Source: Cytobacillus horneckiae
GTDB lineage: Bacteria; Bacillota; Bacilli; Bacillales; Cytobacillaceae
DNA: 64,000 nt
Reading direction: 5' to 3'
Assembly (NCBI RefSeq): GCF_002835735.1
Contig: NZ_PISD01000021.1
Span: 20,330-84,329 of the forward strand
The position numbers and the translations under genes were made by a program. Below, in pieces: positions 47,898-58,334 of this stretch; position 1 is the stretch's first letter, and each line of letters begins with the position of its first letter. The notes beneath the pieces were generated by a model, which saw only the letters and a program-made list of their open reading frames with translations, did not search any database and was not told the origin of the DNA.

Positions 47898-50083
47898 GCT
47901 TGCTTCACCTTCTGATTCGTCATTTCTGGATATTCAATTCTTGAGTGGAAGATTCCATTCAATGTTTCATTAAATGAATGGGCAACTATCTCGAGCTCTT
48001 TTAATGTTAAATCACATTCATTTAACTGTCCATCCTGAAGACGGTCAGAAATAATTTTGCGAATGAGATGATCAATTTGCTCAGGAGTTGGCTGGGACAT
48101 AGAACGGACTGCTGCTTCCACACTGTCGGCAATGCCGATAACAGCCACTTCTTTTGTTTGTGCCTTTGGACCAGGATAGCGATAGTCCTCTTCTTTAACG
48201 TCCAATCCACTCTCCATAGCTTTATGGTAGAAAAATTTCAATAATGTTGTCCCGTGATGCTGCTCTGCAATATCAACAATTTCTTTTGGCATTTTATGCT
48301 TGCGCAGCATTTCCGCCCCATCTTCAGCATGGGCAATGATGATATTTTTACTTGTTTGCGGCGGAAGCTTATCATGAGGATTATCAATATTTATTTGGTT
48401 TTCAATAAAAAACTGCGGTCTTTTCGTTTTACCGATATCATGATAATAACAGCCTACTCTTGCAAGCAGCCCATTTGCTCCTATCGCTTCACAGGCAGAA
48501 TCTGATAAATTGGCGACCATTACACTATGATGATACGTCCCCGGCGCCTCAGTTAATATTTTCCTGAGCAGCGGATGATTCGGATTTGATAGCTCTATTA
48601 ATTTCATTGCCGAAAGCATGCCAAAGCCAGATTCAAAGAACGGAAGGAAGCCAATAGTCAGGACAGCAGATGATATGCCTGAAACAAAACCAGCGATAAA
48701 GTAAAATCCATATTCCATTAAATCTATTTGCCCATTGCGCAACAGCATGAGAGAAATAATCACCAAAATATTCACACCCGACACAAACAGGCCAGCCTGC
48801 AATATTTTTGAACGCTGATTATGTTTGCTTAAGAACAAAATACCCGCAATACCGCTGCAAATAATGTAAATACCCGCTGTAACATGAAAGGTGCCTGTCA
48901 CACCTTCATTAAAAATCAGGCTGCCGCAAATAGACAGAATGACAGAATAATAAATCGCCAGCTTTTCATCAATTAAGATCTTAATGAGCATGCCGCCCAT
49001 TGCAGCTGGAAAAACATAAACGATTTCCGAGTATTCAAACGCTTGAATATAACTGATTCCCTTCATCAGCAAAAGCGAGATAACAAAAACGATGCTGTAC
49101 ACTAATAAGTAGTTTTGCTTAATATCTTCCGTACGATTTAATTCATAAAAATAATAATATGTAGCACATAAAATAACTAATATGATAAGCCCAAGTCCAA
49201 TAAATGGCTTAACTGAATTTTCATTATCAAGCATGCCTACTAATTCAAGCTGACGGTAAACCTCGCGGCTGATGAGCTGATTTTGCTCAACAAGAATTTG
49301 ACCTTGGAGAATCTTTACAGGCTCTACCCCTTCAACAGCTGTTTGACGTGCTTCCTGGGTCGCTACAGGGTCATAAAATTCATTTTGATAAATAGCGTAA
49401 CGGCCCAGGTCGACCATGGAAGAGCGAAGGTTTGCGTTTAAAGAGGTTAAGTTAATTTGATTTTCTACTCTCTTCTTCGCATTCTCTACACCATCTGCTG
49501 GAATACGCTCCTGCATTACATTATTGATTTCTGTAACGGTTACATCCTTTGCAATTGATAAATCCGTTGAATTTGCTTCTAAAAGAGCGAGCAGAACGTC
49601 ATCTGAAACTTCCTTCGTCACACCTTCAGTAAGTTTCTCTTTTGTACGTTCAAGCTTCTCTTCTATACTTATTTTTTTCACCTTAGATTGATTGCTGTCT
49701 TCACTATTTTCTGCAGCCTTTTCAGCAGCTTTTTTATCCTCTTCAACCGCTTCATCATTTACTTCTGATACAGTGTCAAATATGGATGTAATCAAATCTA
49801 CTCGGTTTTGTGCGATTTCCTTTTTTACTACATAAACATCTGATACTTGATTTTCAGCATCTTTTTTCTTTTTTTCAGTACTTGCTTTATCTTCAATCGT
49901 TATAGGAGATCGGATTGTCTGTTCAGCAACGGAAAATAAGCTTAAATCTAATTTCTCCGGCCGTACATTAGAGAACATTGTAAAATACATGATGATTCCA
50001 AGAAGGAGAAATAATAATATTCTCATAAATGTTATTTTTAATAAATTTCTTAGCTTCGTCATATACAGCTGGAGCTTATCCAA
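47894..50083 (-). CDS. pgpH: 7TM-HD phosphodiesterase PgpH
   Basis: A 729-residue membrane protein that degrades c-di-AMP. An N-terminal helix is followed by an extracellular domain (7TMR-HDED, residues about 45-290, with the charged stretch [16 protein letters not shown]), seven helices, and a cytoplasmic HD domain with [21 protein letters not shown] and [12 protein letters not shown]. Same context as B. subtilis yqfF: phoH upstream, ybeY and dgkA downstream. Confidence 0.95.
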   Translation of the reverse strand: MDKLQLYMTKLRNLLKITFMRILLFLLLGIIMYFTMFSNVRPEKLDLSLFSVAEQTIRSPITIEDKASTEKKKKDAENQVSDVYVVKKEIAQNRVDLITSIFDTVSEVNDEAVEEDKKAAEKAAENSEDSNQSKVKKISIEEKLERTKEKLTEGVTKEVSDDVLLALLEANSTDLSIAKDVTVTEINNVMQERIPADGVENAKKRVENQINLTSLNANLRSSMVDLGRYAIYQNEFYDPVATQEARQTAVEGVEPVKILQGQILVEQNQLISREVYRQLELVGMLDNENSVKPFIGLGLIILVILCATYYYFYELNRTEDIKQNYLLVYSIVFVISLLLMKGISYIQAFEYSEIVYVFPAAMGGMLIKILIDEKLAIYYSVILSICGSLIFNEGVTGTFHVTAGIYIICSGIAGILFLSKHNQRSKILQAGLFVSGVNILVIISLMLLRNGQIDLMEYGFYFIAGFVSGISSAVLTIGFLPFFESGFGMLSAMKLIELSNPNHPLLRKILTEAPGTYHHSVMVANLSDSACEAIGANGLLARVGCYYHDIGKTKRPQFFIENQINIDNPHDKLPPQTSKNIIIAHAEDGAEMLRKHKMPKEIVDIAEQHHGTTLLKFFYHKAMESGLDVKEEDYRYPGPKAQTKEVAVIGIADSVEAAVRSMSQPTPEQIDHLIRKIISDRLQDGQLNECDLTLKELEIVAHSFNETLNGIFHSRIEYPEMTNQKVKQA

Positions 50084-50542
50084 TTTATTGTTCCTCCTAT
50101 CTTGGCGGACTGTTATGCCAAAAAAGCCATGGCTATCGACTTCAATTATGTAAAATCATAACAGCTTTTTGTGAAACTTTCATCAAAATTTTCTCATTTT
50201 ACCCTTATTAATATACTAGTATTTTACCCTATTTTTCCTTATTTCAGCAATCAAGTATAGAATTTGCCTACTTTTGTTCACATTTCAATAAAAAAGCACA
50301 TGGCGCCCTGCTCAACGTCGTATAACTGGAAGGGCTTGTGCTTTCGATAAGGTGAAAATCCCACAGTGGGATTTTCCTTCATCTTTGAGCTGTGGGTCTT
50401 ACCGCCCGTTAATCTGCGATGAAGGAAACACGGTGGGCGTTAGCAACCTATGTTGACTTACGCAAGCGAGGAGACCTGAAGTTTGATAGGAGCTGGAGCT
50501 AGACATTTTTCTAGCTCGAAGAAACTTTTACTTCCTTATCTC
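50084..50542. repeat. Intergenic repeat region between phoH and pgpH
   Basis: There is no gene in about 460 bases. It contains a 23-base palindrome (GAAAATCCCAC-A-GTGGGATTTTC, 50354-50376), a GC-rich structured part (50380-50470) and a hairpin GAGCTAGA/TCTAGCTC (about 50494-50520) in the phrase GGAGCTGGAGCTAGACA. That phrase recalls a dispersed Bacillaceae intergenic repeat. Confidence 0.6.
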
Positions 50543-50576
50543 AAAAGAAAACCGCTGGTTGCCAGCGGTTTTCTTT
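50543..50576 (-). terminator. Terminator after phoH
   Basis: AAAAGAAAACCGCTGG pairs with CCAGCGGTTTTCTT around three bases; it overlaps the phoH stop. Confidence 0.88.
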
Positions 50577-51537
50577 ATTCTTGTTTCTGTTCATATGCAT
50601 GTATAATTCGTGCAACTAATGGATGACGAACAACATCACTTTGCTCAAGGTGTATAAAGGCAATTCCCTTCACACCGCTTAATATGTCTTCACCAACGAT
50701 AAGACCTGACTTTACGCCTCTAGGCAAATCAACTTGAGTTCTATCGCCTGTTATAACCATTTTAGAACCAAACCCTAATCTAGTTAAGAACATCTTCATC
50801 TGGGCTTGCGTCGTATTCTGTGCTTCATCCAGAATAACAAAAGCATCATCAAGCGTTCTTCCCCTCATATAAGCAAGCGGGGCTATTTCAATCGTTCCTC
50901 TTTCAATCAATCGCTGTGTATGCTCTACCCCTAAAATATCATGCAGGGCGTCGTATAGAGGTCTTAAATATGGATCCACCTTCTCTTTTAAATCACCTGG
51001 GAGGAATCCTAGGCTTTCACCTGCTTCGACAGCAGGACGGGTGAGGATCATACGTTTAACCTGTCCATTTTTTAATGCATTTACAGCCATAACTACAGCC
51101 AAATATGTCTTTCCTGTACCGGCTGGTCCGATGCCGAAAACGAGATCATTCTCCTTCATTGCCATTAAGTACTGACGTTGGCCGAGTGTTTTAACCCTGA
51201 TCGGTTTTCCTTTAGCATTTTTCGTAATCTCTTCTTCATATAAATCTCTAAAATATTCTAACGTGCCTTTTTGTCCCATTTGTAGCGCATATACAACATC
51301 ACGCCCACTAATATTAATCCCTTTTCTGATGACAAAAAGTAATTTTTCAATCACTTTGCCAGCTAACTCTACAGATTCCGGCTCTCCGGAAACATATACA
51401 GTTTCCCCTCTTGTCACAATTGAAATGTTCAATTCCTGTTCAATTATTTTTACGTTGGCGTCTCCATTGCCAAGCAGCGCAATTGCTTCATTTGGGTCCT
51501 CAAAGTGGACATTTAATGTTTTTAAATCATCTGTCAT
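50575..51537 (-). CDS. phoH: PhoH-like ATPase
   Basis: A 320-residue cytoplasmic P-loop ATPase with a KH-like N-terminal region. Walker A is GPAGTGKTYLAVV and Walker B FVILDEAQNTT; MVITGDRTQVDLP follows. It is thought to act as an RNA helicase or in RNA metabolism next to YbeY. It overlaps yqfD by four bases, so it is also part of the yqfC-yqfD-phoH transcript. Confidence 0.94.
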   Translation of the reverse strand: MTDDLKTLNVHFEDPNEAIALLGNGDANVKIIEQELNISIVTRGETVYVSGEPESVELAGKVIEKLLFVIRKGINISGRDVVYALQMGQKGTLEYFRDLYEEEITKNAKGKPIRVKTLGQRQYLMAMKENDLVFGIGPAGTGKTYLAVVMAVNALKNGQVKRMILTRPAVEAGESLGFLPGDLKEKVDPYLRPLYDALHDILGVEHTQRLIERGTIEIAPLAYMRGRTLDDAFVILDEAQNTTQAQMKMFLTRLGFGSKMVITGDRTQVDLPRGVKSGLIVGEDILSGVKGIAFIHLEQSDVVRHPLVARIIHAYEQKQE

Positions 51538-52727
51538 TCTGTATCTCCTTGGATTATTGGTTGTCCTTCAGCAATATTCTCAATAATTTGGAAATGTATT
51601 GATAATGTAACTTTACCATTGTCTACAGCTTGGTGCAAAACATTTTCCCCTTTTATCTCTACATTTTCACCTAAATCATTCTTTATTTTATTTCTTGCCA
51701 GTTTTTTTGCCTCTTCAATCGCCTCTTTGTGATCATATACTTTTGTCATCTGTTCGCTTTCGCGATACGTTTTTTCTACATAAGATATAGGCAATTCCCA
51801 TTTTAAAAACTTAAATTTTTTTTCATTCTCTTCTACTTCATATTGTTCAAAGCCTATTTTACCGAAGCCCCAAATTGGCAGGCGAAATAAATCAAAATTC
51901 AAAGAATGCTTTATTTTTTCATTCCCGGTATATACTTGTGATGTTTTCTTTAGTGGGTAGCTAACATCTGATTTATACCATGTTTCTGCAAAAACCTCAC
52001 CCTTGGCGGCAACTGTCTCCACCTTCACATCATTCCCCATTTCACCTGAAACTAAAAGGTCTCCTGGTTTTACGAAATCATTAATTTTCACTACAGGCAA
52101 TCCTTCTTCAACAAACATCCCTACAATTGTCCCTTTCTTTTTAGCGACGAGATTTTGCGGGGATACATACTCAGGCTTTTCCGGTTCATTCTTTTCTACA
52201 ACTTGCAGATGGTAGGTTGTCCCTTTCAATTCGACACCAACCCATGTGATTTCTTCAATGCTATTAGTTAAATGGCGCTGAATGCCTTCGGGTGTATCAA
52301 TGAAAAACTGGAGCTTCCCTTTCTTAACGCCAATTTCTTTTAATTGCTTCATCATTTTGTATTCTGTCGCAGGGTTTGCCCCCTTAATTTCAATGCCCCA
52401 TACCATATTTGATAAGACAAAGATGACTAAAATAAAACCTATCGCTCCAATTAGAAATCCGCTATTTTTCAGCATTCGTTTTTGCATAAACGGAAGGCCT
52501 TTTCGCTTAATAAATTCAATCTTGCATTCACTTTTCCGCGCATAGGTTCTCAGCTTCTTAGCATCTTCCAATTTCATTTCAAAGGTAAGTGCATGCGTGC
52601 CGTGACTCTTAACATTCCAAACAGAAATACCGTCACGCGTTAGCATATTGATAAATCGTTCAATGCCTCTACCGCTTGTCCTAACTTTAACAATCCCTTT
52701 GTAAAACTCAAGCCACTGATTCTTCAT
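51534..52727 (-). CDS. yqfD: Sporulation protein YqfD
   Basis: A 397-residue protein with one membrane helix (NSGFLIGAIGFILVIFVLS). The large extracytoplasmic part has a PDZ-like or barrel region GVKKGKLQFFIDTPEGIQRHL and VKINDFVKPGDLLVSGEMG. It is in the mother-cell (sigma-E) programme of B. subtilis. The ATG at 52727 (MKNQWLEF) has GGGAGGA upstream. A 133-base gap to yqfC contains ATCGCTAA/TTAGCGAT (52763-52803). Confidence 0.92.
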   Translation of the reverse strand: MKNQWLEFYKGIVKVRTSGRGIERFINMLTRDGISVWNVKSHGTHALTFEMKLEDAKKLRTYARKSECKIEFIKRKGLPFMQKRMLKNSGFLIGAIGFILVIFVLSNMVWGIEIKGANPATEYKMMKQLKEIGVKKGKLQFFIDTPEGIQRHLTNSIEEITWVGVELKGTTYHLQVVEKNEPEKPEYVSPQNLVAKKKGTIVGMFVEEGLPVVKINDFVKPGDLLVSGEMGNDVKVETVAAKGEVFAETWYKSDVSYPLKKTSQVYTGNEKIKHSLNFDLFRLPIWGFGKIGFEQYEVEENEKKFKFLKWELPISYVEKTYRESEQMTKVYDHKEAIEEAKKLARNKIKNDLGENVEIKGENVLHQAVDNGKVTLSIHFQIIENIAEGQPIIQGDTE

Positions 52728-52860
52728 ATCTTCCTCCCAATGAATAGATATAAGCAAGCGGAATCGCTAATCCTAGGTAGCTTTACTTCCAATGGTTAGC
52801 GATGTTGCTCTGCCCCTGCTTATGTCACGAATGAAAGCTAATAATCAATACAACGAAGAA

Positions 52861-53142
52861 TTAAGTTATATAAATTACTTGATCAATCTTCCCCTCTAAT
52901 AAAATCTCTTCAGGCAAAATTGTTTTTATTACAAATGCATTTCCTTTTATCAACAGCTGTCCTTGCTCTAATAACAGTCTTACTTCTTTATCCGAAAACG
53001 CAAGCAGGCCGCGGTGATTCTCAATATAGATATGAATTTGTCCTATCATTGTAATCCGGGGCAAATCCATCATGACATCTTGAGGAAGTTCCATATTTTT
53101 TGTCATCCAGCTCTTTAAAAGCTGTCCCCACTTTTTTGCCAT
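52861..53142 (-). CDS. yqfC: Sporulation protein YqfC
   Basis: A 93-residue YabP/YqfC family protein (LPRITMIGQIHIYIENHRGLLAF; EILLEGKIDQVIY). A YabP-like beta domain is conserved in spore formers. In B. subtilis yqfC is transcribed by sigma-E. The ATG at 53142 lies right after a terminator-type hairpin whose 3' arm contains its AGGGGG ribosome binding site. Confidence 0.92.
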   Translation of the reverse strand: MAKKWGQLLKSWMTKNMELPQDVMMDLPRITMIGQIHIYIENHRGLLAFSDKEVRLLLEQGQLLIKGNAFVIKTILPEEILLEGKIDQVIYIT

Positions 53143-53148
53143 AAAAAA

Positions 53149-53192
53149 AGAACCCCCTTTCATCTCATATGTATGAAATGAAAAGGGGTTCT
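53149..53192 (-). terminator. Terminator of the floA operon, with yqfC ribosome binding site in its 3' arm
   Basis: Minus strand AGAACCCCTTTTCATTTCA pairs with TGAGATGAAAGGGGGTTCT over 19 positions (two G-U), followed by six T and then the yqfC ATG. The loop area CATACATA looks like a sporulation -10 element. Confidence 0.82.
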
Positions 53193-53216
53193 AGCACTTT
53201 TTTCAGTGCGAATTTA

Positions 53217-53729
53217 TTATTTTCTCTGCCTTGCACGATGAGGTTTCATCGAACGTGGCGGTCCAAGTATTTCCGACCAGATAACTGCATCGACGAGCTT
53301 TTGGCTTCCTACAGTCATTGAAGGCTGCTTCACGTTACCTGAAAGTGATGAGGATGCTCCTTTTTCAGTGGAAGACAGAAAAGCATTTGCTTTCTTTTCA
53401 GCTTGCTTTCTCTGTTTTCTTAGGGCTGCAATTTTTTCCTCCACTTCCTGCTTTCGATCAGATATCTCTGCTTCATAATGCGTTGATACTTCTTTTGCAT
53501 ATTTCTTTAATTGATCTTCATTGACATCAGCAATAGGCTTTCGCTCTTCACGCTCAACTTCAGCCGACATGGTTTGCTGCTGCCTAGTCTCCTGTTGTCT
53601 TTGCTGTTGCTGTTTTTGCTTTTGCTGCTGTTTTTGCTGCTCCTGCTTGCTTTTATTACCGAATACAGAAGTAATAATCCCAATAAGCACAACAATAAGC
53701 AGCGGATTTTGTAGCAAAAATTCTATCAT
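53217..53729 (-). CDS. yqfB: YqfB-like protein, Gln-rich membrane-anchored
   Basis: A 170-residue protein: a membrane helix (IEFLLQNPLLIVVLIGIIT), a Gln/Lys-rich tract (QEQQKQQQKQKQQQQRQQ), a charged coiled coil and a conserved C-terminus (LVDAVIWSEILGPPRSMKPHR). Last gene of the nfeD-floA-yqfB operon, in the place of yqfB in B. subtilis. The coiled coil may link to FloA assemblies. Confidence 0.85.
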   Translation of the reverse strand: MIEFLLQNPLLIVVLIGIITSVFGNKSKQEQQKQQQKQKQQQQRQQETRQQQTMSAEVEREERKPIADVNEDQLKKYAKEVSTHYEAEISDRKQEVEEKIAALRKQRKQAEKKANAFLSSTEKGASSSLSGNVKQPSMTVGSQKLVDAVIWSEILGPPRSMKPHRARQRK

Positions 53730-53771
53730 TAGGAACGATCCTCCCTTCCAGGGGATTGAATATCAGAATGA

Positions 53772-54773
53772 TTAGTCATTCTTCGGTCCTTTTTTAGATT
53801 CGTCGGATACTTTGCTAATGGAATCCCTCATATCCGTATCTGCTTCGATATTTTGGATGTTCATATAATCCATTACACCAATATTACCTGATTTAAGGGC
53901 ATCTGCCATCGCTAATGGCACTTGAGATTCTGCTTCAACAACTTTCGCTCTCATTTCCTCAACTTTTGCTTTCATTTCCTGTTCTTTCGCTACAGCCATT
54001 GCACGGCGTTCTTCCGCTTTAGCTTGTGCGATATTTTTATCTGCTTCTGCCTGTTCAGTTTGTAATTCTGCGCCGATATTTTTACCGATATCAACATCAG
54101 CGATATCAATGGATAAGATTTCAAATGCCGTTCCTGCATCCAAGCCTTTTGATAAAACTGTTTGTGAAATCATATCAGGGTTTTCAAGAACCTCTGTATG
54201 TTTTGTAGATGAACCGATTGTGGATACAATTCCCTCACCAACACGGGCAATAATTGTTTCTTCACCTGCACCACCGACTAATCTGTCAATGTTTGCTCTT
54301 ACTGTGATTTTTGCTTTTGCTTTTACTTCGATACCATTGATAGCCACACCAGAAATAAATGGTGTTTCAATAACCTTAGGGTTAACACTCATTTGCACAG
54401 CTTCTAAAACGTCACGACCTGCTAAGTCAATTGCTGCGCTTCGCTCAAAGCTTAATTCCATGTTTGCACGGTGTGCTGCAATCAAAGCGTTTACAACACG
54501 GTCAACATTACCGCCAGCTAAGTAATGGCTCTCTAGCTGATTTGTCGTAACATCAAGTCCTGCTTTATGCGCTTTAATTAATGGATTGATGACTCTGCTC
54601 GGAATAACCCGACGTAATCTCATCCCAATAAGTGTGAAAATGCTTACTTTTACACCTGCTGCCAATGCTGAAATCCACAGCATTACCGGCACGAATGTGA
54701 ATAATACTGCTAATGCGATAATCGCAAGTATAACGATTACTACTGTAAAGATTGATGCTGGATCAATACCCAT
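53772..54773 (-). CDS. floA: Flotillin-like protein FloA
   Basis: A 333-residue membrane scaffold of functional microdomains. An N-terminal hairpin helix ([24 protein letters not shown]), a SPFH/PHB-like domain ([40 protein letters not shown]) and a coiled coil ([29 protein letters not shown] in part) are seen. The family ends with the short charged tail. It is transcribed with nfeD and yqfB from a sigma-W promoter. Confidence 0.96.
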   Translation of the reverse strand: MGIDPASIFTVVIVILAIIALAVLFTFVPVMLWISALAAGVKVSIFTLIGMRLRRVIPSRVINPLIKAHKAGLDVTTNQLESHYLAGGNVDRVVNALIAAHRANMELSFERSAAIDLAGRDVLEAVQMSVNPKVIETPFISGVAINGIEVKAKAKITVRANIDRLVGGAGEETIIARVGEGIVSTIGSSTKHTEVLENPDMISQTVLSKGLDAGTAFEILSIDIADVDIGKNIGAELQTEQAEADKNIAQAKAEERRAMAVAKEQEMKAKVEEMRAKVVEAESQVPLAMADALKSGNIGVMDYMNIQNIEADTDMRDSISKVSDESKKGPKND

Positions 54774-54796
54774 GAATCTGCCTCCTGAATGTTTAT

Positions 54797-56125
54797 TTAT
54801 TTATTTAAATTAGGTACTTCTCTTACTACTACGCGAGTGCCTTCTGCTTTTACAACAACGACTTTCGCATCTTTCAAAACAAATCCGCCTTCGCTGACAA
54901 CATCAATTCTTTCATTGTCAATCACTACAGTACCTGAAGGACGGAGCCCAGTCAACGCATATCCTTCTTTTCCGATAAGTTCAGAACGGGTTTTATTCGA
55001 AATATAGCCACTTTCAGTATTTGTGGAATCACTTAAAACGAGCTTTTTGAAAAATTTCATTTTTTTACCAAACACCTTTACCATTAAAATAGATACTACT
55101 ATTGCACAAGCAATCGCAATTAAAATGGAGATAGCCATATGCTGTATATCGCCACCTGCCATAAACAAACTGCCAAGAACAGCACCAATGCCCAGTATTC
55201 CTGCAATACCTCCAGGAAGGAAAAACTCTGCAATAATTAAGCCAATTCCAATAATGAATAATATTAATGATTCATACCCGGCTAAACCGGCAACTAAATG
55301 ACCATAGAAGAATAAGATAAGCGATGATATCCCCATAAGCCCTGGTATGCCGAATCCAGGAGAGTAAAGCTCTAAAATTAAGCCTATGCTTCCAATAGAA
55401 AGTAAAATCGGTACGACATACGGGTTAGTTATAAACCTTGCCACTTTTTCTGCAAAGCTTTCATCAACGGAGCGGATTTCAGCATTTTCGTAGCCTAAAT
55501 GCTCCAAAAGTTCAGCTCTTGTAGCAAATGTTCCTTCTGAATATTCAACTTCAAGTGCTTGACTTGCCGTTAATGTCAGCAGCTTTCCCTTCGGTGCGCC
55601 AAGTTCAGGTAAATCTACAGAATCATCTGCCATTGCCTTAGCGATGATTGGATCTCTACCGCTTTGTTCAGCTGCAGCAGTCATGGCAGATAACCAATAA
55701 GAAACTGCTTTTTGATCAGCCGTATTTCCCTCCTGATCAATAATGGCCGCTGAACCCATTGTTGCTCCAGGAACCATATAAATTTCATCCATATTTAATG
55801 AAATATATGCACCCGCTGAAAGAGCCTGTGTATTTACATATGAAATGGTCTTCACATCTGTTGAATTAAGCAAACGGCCTATTTTACTGGCAGCATCGAC
55901 TTCTCCTCCAGGTGTATTCATTTCAAAAATAATCGCAGACGCATTTTCTTCCTCAGCTTCCTTCACTGCCCGTTCAAGAAAGGCATATAAACCTTTTTCA
56001 ACCGTTTCTTCGAACGGTACAATATATACTATTTCATTGTTCGCATCTCCTTTATTAGCTGGAATGAACAATAACATAAATGCACTAAGAAATGAAAGGA
56101 TGATGATTAGTTTTCTAAGCTTCAA
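54797..56125 (-). CDS. yqeZ: NfeD/ClpP-type membrane serine protease, YqeZ-like
   Basis: A 442-residue long NfeD protein. A signal or anchor helix is followed by a ClpP/SppA-like protease domain ([13 protein letters not shown]; Ser103 in [19 protein letters not shown]) at about residues 30-220. Four or five helices and a C-terminal OB-fold NfeD domain ([31 protein letters not shown] in part) complete it. It acts on stomatin/flotillin partners; floA lies 23 bases downstream. Confidence 0.93.
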   Translation of the reverse strand: MKLRKLIIILSFLSAFMLLFIPANKGDANNEIVYIVPFEETVEKGLYAFLERAVKEAEEENASAIIFEMNTPGGEVDAASKIGRLLNSTDVKTISYVNTQALSAGAYISLNMDEIYMVPGATMGSAAIIDQEGNTADQKAVSYWLSAMTAAAEQSGRDPIIAKAMADDSVDLPELGAPKGKLLTLTASQALEVEYSEGTFATRAELLEHLGYENAEIRSVDESFAEKVARFITNPYVVPILLSIGSIGLILELYSPGFGIPGLMGISSLILFFYGHLVAGLAGYESLILFIIGIGLIIAEFFLPGGIAGILGIGAVLGSLFMAGGDIQHMAISILIAIACAIVVSILMVKVFGKKMKFFKKLVLSDSTNTESGYISNKTRSELIGKEGYALTGLRPSGTVVIDNERIDVVSEGGFVLKDAKVVVVKAEGTRVVVREVPNLNK

Positions 56126-56166
56126 CTCTTTACCTCCTTCCCTTCAAATTGACCCTCCCCAATTCA

Positions 56167-56192
56167 TACGTATGTATGTAAAAAAGGTTTCA
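56167..56192 (-). promoter_or_regulatory. Sigma-W promoter of yqeZ-floA-yqfB
   Basis: TGAAAC (56192-56187), 16 bases, CGTA (56170-56167) match the sigma-W consensus exactly. The B. subtilis operon is under sigma-W. Confidence 0.88.
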
Positions 56193-56281
56193 TATTTATT
56201 TCAATAATATTATTTTCTCTTTTTTATTGTAACTTAATACCGTAGCAATGAACAGAGGTAGAGAAGAAGGGGAATGCAGAA

Positions 56282-56308
56282 GTACCTGTCACCCACAAAA
56301 TTCGACAA
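56282..56308. repeat. Dispersed short repeat, copy 2
   Basis: GTACCTGTCACCCACAAA and ACAAAATTCGACAA overlap here, in the same orientation as the copy at 13044, but without its central ten bases. Confidence 0.8.
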
Positions 56309-56351
56309 ACTTAGACATCCCGATTAAGTTTGTTCAGGTTTTTTAGAGATA

Positions 56352-56386
56352 TAAAAAGACCGTAAGCGAATGCTCCGGTCTTTCGT
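56352..56386 (-). terminator. Terminator after yqeY
   Basis: AAAAGACCG pairs with CGGTCTTT around a partly paired loop; the minus strand ends in TTTTT. Confidence 0.8.
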
Positions 56387-56395
56387 ACATCTTTT

Positions 56396-56839
56396 TTATG
56401 AAAGGTGTTGTTGTACAAGTTTATTGATTAGTGATCCATCCGCTTTACCTTTTAGCTTCGGCATGACAGCGGACATCACTTTACCCATATCAGCTTTTGA
56501 TGAAGCACCTGTTTCTTGAATTGTTTGTTGAACAATTTGCGAAACTTCCTCCTCTGAAAGCTGTTCAGGCATATATAACTCTACGTACTGCAATTCAGTA
56601 CGAATTTTTTCGACAAGATCTTCACGACCTGCTTTGTTAAATTCATGGAGGGAATCCTTGCGTTGTTTCACTTCGCGAGAAAGGACAGTTAACTCCTGAT
56701 CTTCGGTTAGATCTTTACCTTGCTTAATTGACTCATTTTGCAATGAAGCTTTAATCATCCGAATAACAGTAAGTTTTTCTTTTTCTTTATTCCTCATCGC
56801 TTGTTTCATATCTTCATTTAAACGCTCGAGAAGACTCAA
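56396..56839 (-). CDS. yqeY: GatB/YqeY domain protein
   Basis: A 147-residue helical protein with a conserved motif ([28 protein letters not shown] in part). It resembles the tail domain of GatB, which binds tRNA. It lies 16 bases after rpsU in one transcript, a pairing conserved in Bacillus. Function unproved. Confidence 0.93.
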   Translation of the reverse strand: MSLLERLNEDMKQAMRNKEKEKLTVIRMIKASLQNESIKQGKDLTEDQELTVLSREVKQRKDSLHEFNKAGREDLVEKIRTELQYVELYMPEQLSEEEVSQIVQQTIQETGASSKADMGKVMSAVMPKLKGKADGSLINKLVQQHLS

Positions 56840-56855
56840 TTACATACACCCTCTC

Positions 56856-57029
56856 TTAGAACTTGCGTTTTCTTGCAGCTTCAGACTTTTTCTTACGTTT
56901 AATACTAGGTTTTTCGTAGAATTCGCGCTTTCTAGCTTCTTGCAAAGTACCAGTTTTTGATACTGAACGTTTGAAGCGACGAAGAGCATCTTCAAGCGAT
57001 TCGTTTTTACGAACGACGGTTTTAGACAT
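56856..57029 (-). CDS. rpsU: 30S ribosomal protein S21
   Basis: A 57-residue S21 ([20 protein letters not shown]...[14 protein letters not shown] in parts) with a very basic C-terminus. GGAGGG precedes the ATG at 57029. S21 sits near the 16S rRNA anti-Shine-Dalgarno region. First gene of rpsU-yqeY. Confidence 0.97.
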   Translation of the reverse strand: MSKTVVRKNESLEDALRRFKRSVSKTGTLQEARKREFYEKPSIKRKKKSEAARKRKF

Positions 57030-57095
57030 TCTCTTTCCCTCCCTCCGAGCACAACACACTTACATCTAAAAACATGGAATACCATGTACTTTGCA

Positions 57096-57124
57096 ATTAT
57101 AATATAACAGCGTTTCGAGGTCAA
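57096..57124 (-). promoter_or_regulatory. Sigma-A promoter of rpsU-yqeY
   Basis: TTGACC (57124-57119), 17 bases, TATAAT (57101-57096), about 65 bases before the rpsU start. Confidence 0.85.
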
Positions 57125-57271
57125 CTGTAATTCGCCCTGTGTCCCCTGTTTGTTTTAAAAATTGTGCTAACATAACTAGCGCAATTTTATTTTATTCTTC
57201 GTTTTTTTCCTCTTCAATATGCATGTCCCTATAAACTTGGCCATATCATTATTTGAGGGGGGAGAAGAGAC

Positions 57272-58195
57272 TTGTTGAAAATACTGATGTTTATTTTATT
57301 AATTGCCATTTTTATATTCGGGATGACATTGCTTAGAAAAGGGCTATTTCAATTATCTGCTGATTCAACTAAGAAATGGCTAACCATTTTCACGAATACC
57401 CCTTTAAAAGGCTTCATCATTGGCATGATCATAACTGCCATAATGCAAAGCAGCTCTGCAGTGATGGTTATTACTATTGGCCTTGTTGCAGCAAAGCTGC
57501 TTACCTTCCCTCAAACAATCGGTATAATATTAGGAAGCAATATAGGAACAACATTTACAACAGAACTGATTACCTTTAATATCGAATCTTACATTATCCC
57601 CATTACGATAATCGGAGCGATCCTTGCTTTTATTCGCTACAAAGGCATACAAAGCATCGGAATTGGTCTATTAGGTATATCATGTGTATTTGCAGCTATG
57701 CGTGGATTTGAATATTTAGCTTTTGCGATAAAGGAAACCGCTTGGGTGAAAGATATGCTGCTTACATTGGATGGAAACCACTTTTACGCTATCTTAGCAG
57801 GAATTATCATTACTGCTATTATCCAGTCAAGTACAGCAACAACTGGTATCATTATGGGATTCTTAACTGCAGGCGCTATGGATTTAGATACTGGCATTGC
57901 TATTATGCTCGGGGCTAATATCGGCACTTGTGCCGATGCTTTGCTAGCTGCAATAGGCGCAGGTCGAGAAGCCAAGCTGACAGCCTACGCTCATATATGG
58001 CTAAATCTTCTTGGTGTTGCGGCATTTTACCCTTTTATCAATATACTGACGCAAATTGGCATCGAAGCAGCAAGCCAAGTTGATGTCCAGCTTGCCCATG
58101 TGAGTGTAATTTTTAATGTGGTCTCATCATTAATGGTTCTGCCATTTGCCAATCGCTTCAGCAAGCTGATCATCCGCCTGCATGATCGAAAATAA
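57272..58195 (+). CDS. yqeW: Na/Pi cotransporter family protein, YqeW-like
   Basis: A 307-residue short form without PhoU tail. Both repeats carry the family signature (IMQSSSAVMVITIGL and IIQSSTATTGIIMGF), and GSNIGTT and GANIGTC follow them. TTG at 57272 with GAGGGGGGAG upstream is the likely start; a TTG at 57275 is also possible. Divergent from rpsU, as yqeW is in B. subtilis. It is the second such transporter in this window. Confidence 0.9.
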   Translation: MLKILMFILLIAIFIFGMTLLRKGLFQLSADSTKKWLTIFTNTPLKGFIIGMIITAIMQSSSAVMVITIGLVAAKLLTFPQTIGIILGSNIGTTFTTELITFNIESYIIPITIIGAILAFIRYKGIQSIGIGLLGISCVFAAMRGFEYLAFAIKETAWVKDMLLTLDGNHFYAILAGIIITAIIQSSTATTGIIMGFLTAGAMDLDTGIAIMLGANIGTCADALLAAIGAGREAKLTAYAHIWLNLLGVAAFYPFINILTQIGIEAASQVDVQLAHVSVIFNVVSSLMVLPFANRFSKLIIRLHDRK

Positions 58196-58286
58196 ATTAA
58201 TCATGCGGAGTTGTGAGGGAAGGCAAATGAAAAATGCTTTCCACTTCAAATTTATCCCTTTTTTAACCGTTTTACAAAACTTGAAA

Positions 58287-58325
58287 ACATAAAAAAAGCC
58301 AGCATTTTTGCCAGCTTTTTCAAAA
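58287..58325 (-). terminator. Terminator after deoC
   Basis: AAGCTGGCA pairs with TGCTGGCTT (two wobbles) on the minus strand, then seven T. Confidence 0.8.
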
Positions 58326-58334
58326 AAATTATGA

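Noticed and set aside
50354..50376. GGTGAAAATCC-like text suggesting a cobalamin riboswitch
   Set aside because: The rest of the conserved B12-box core is missing and no cobalamin gene follows; it is better explained as a palindrome in a repeat.
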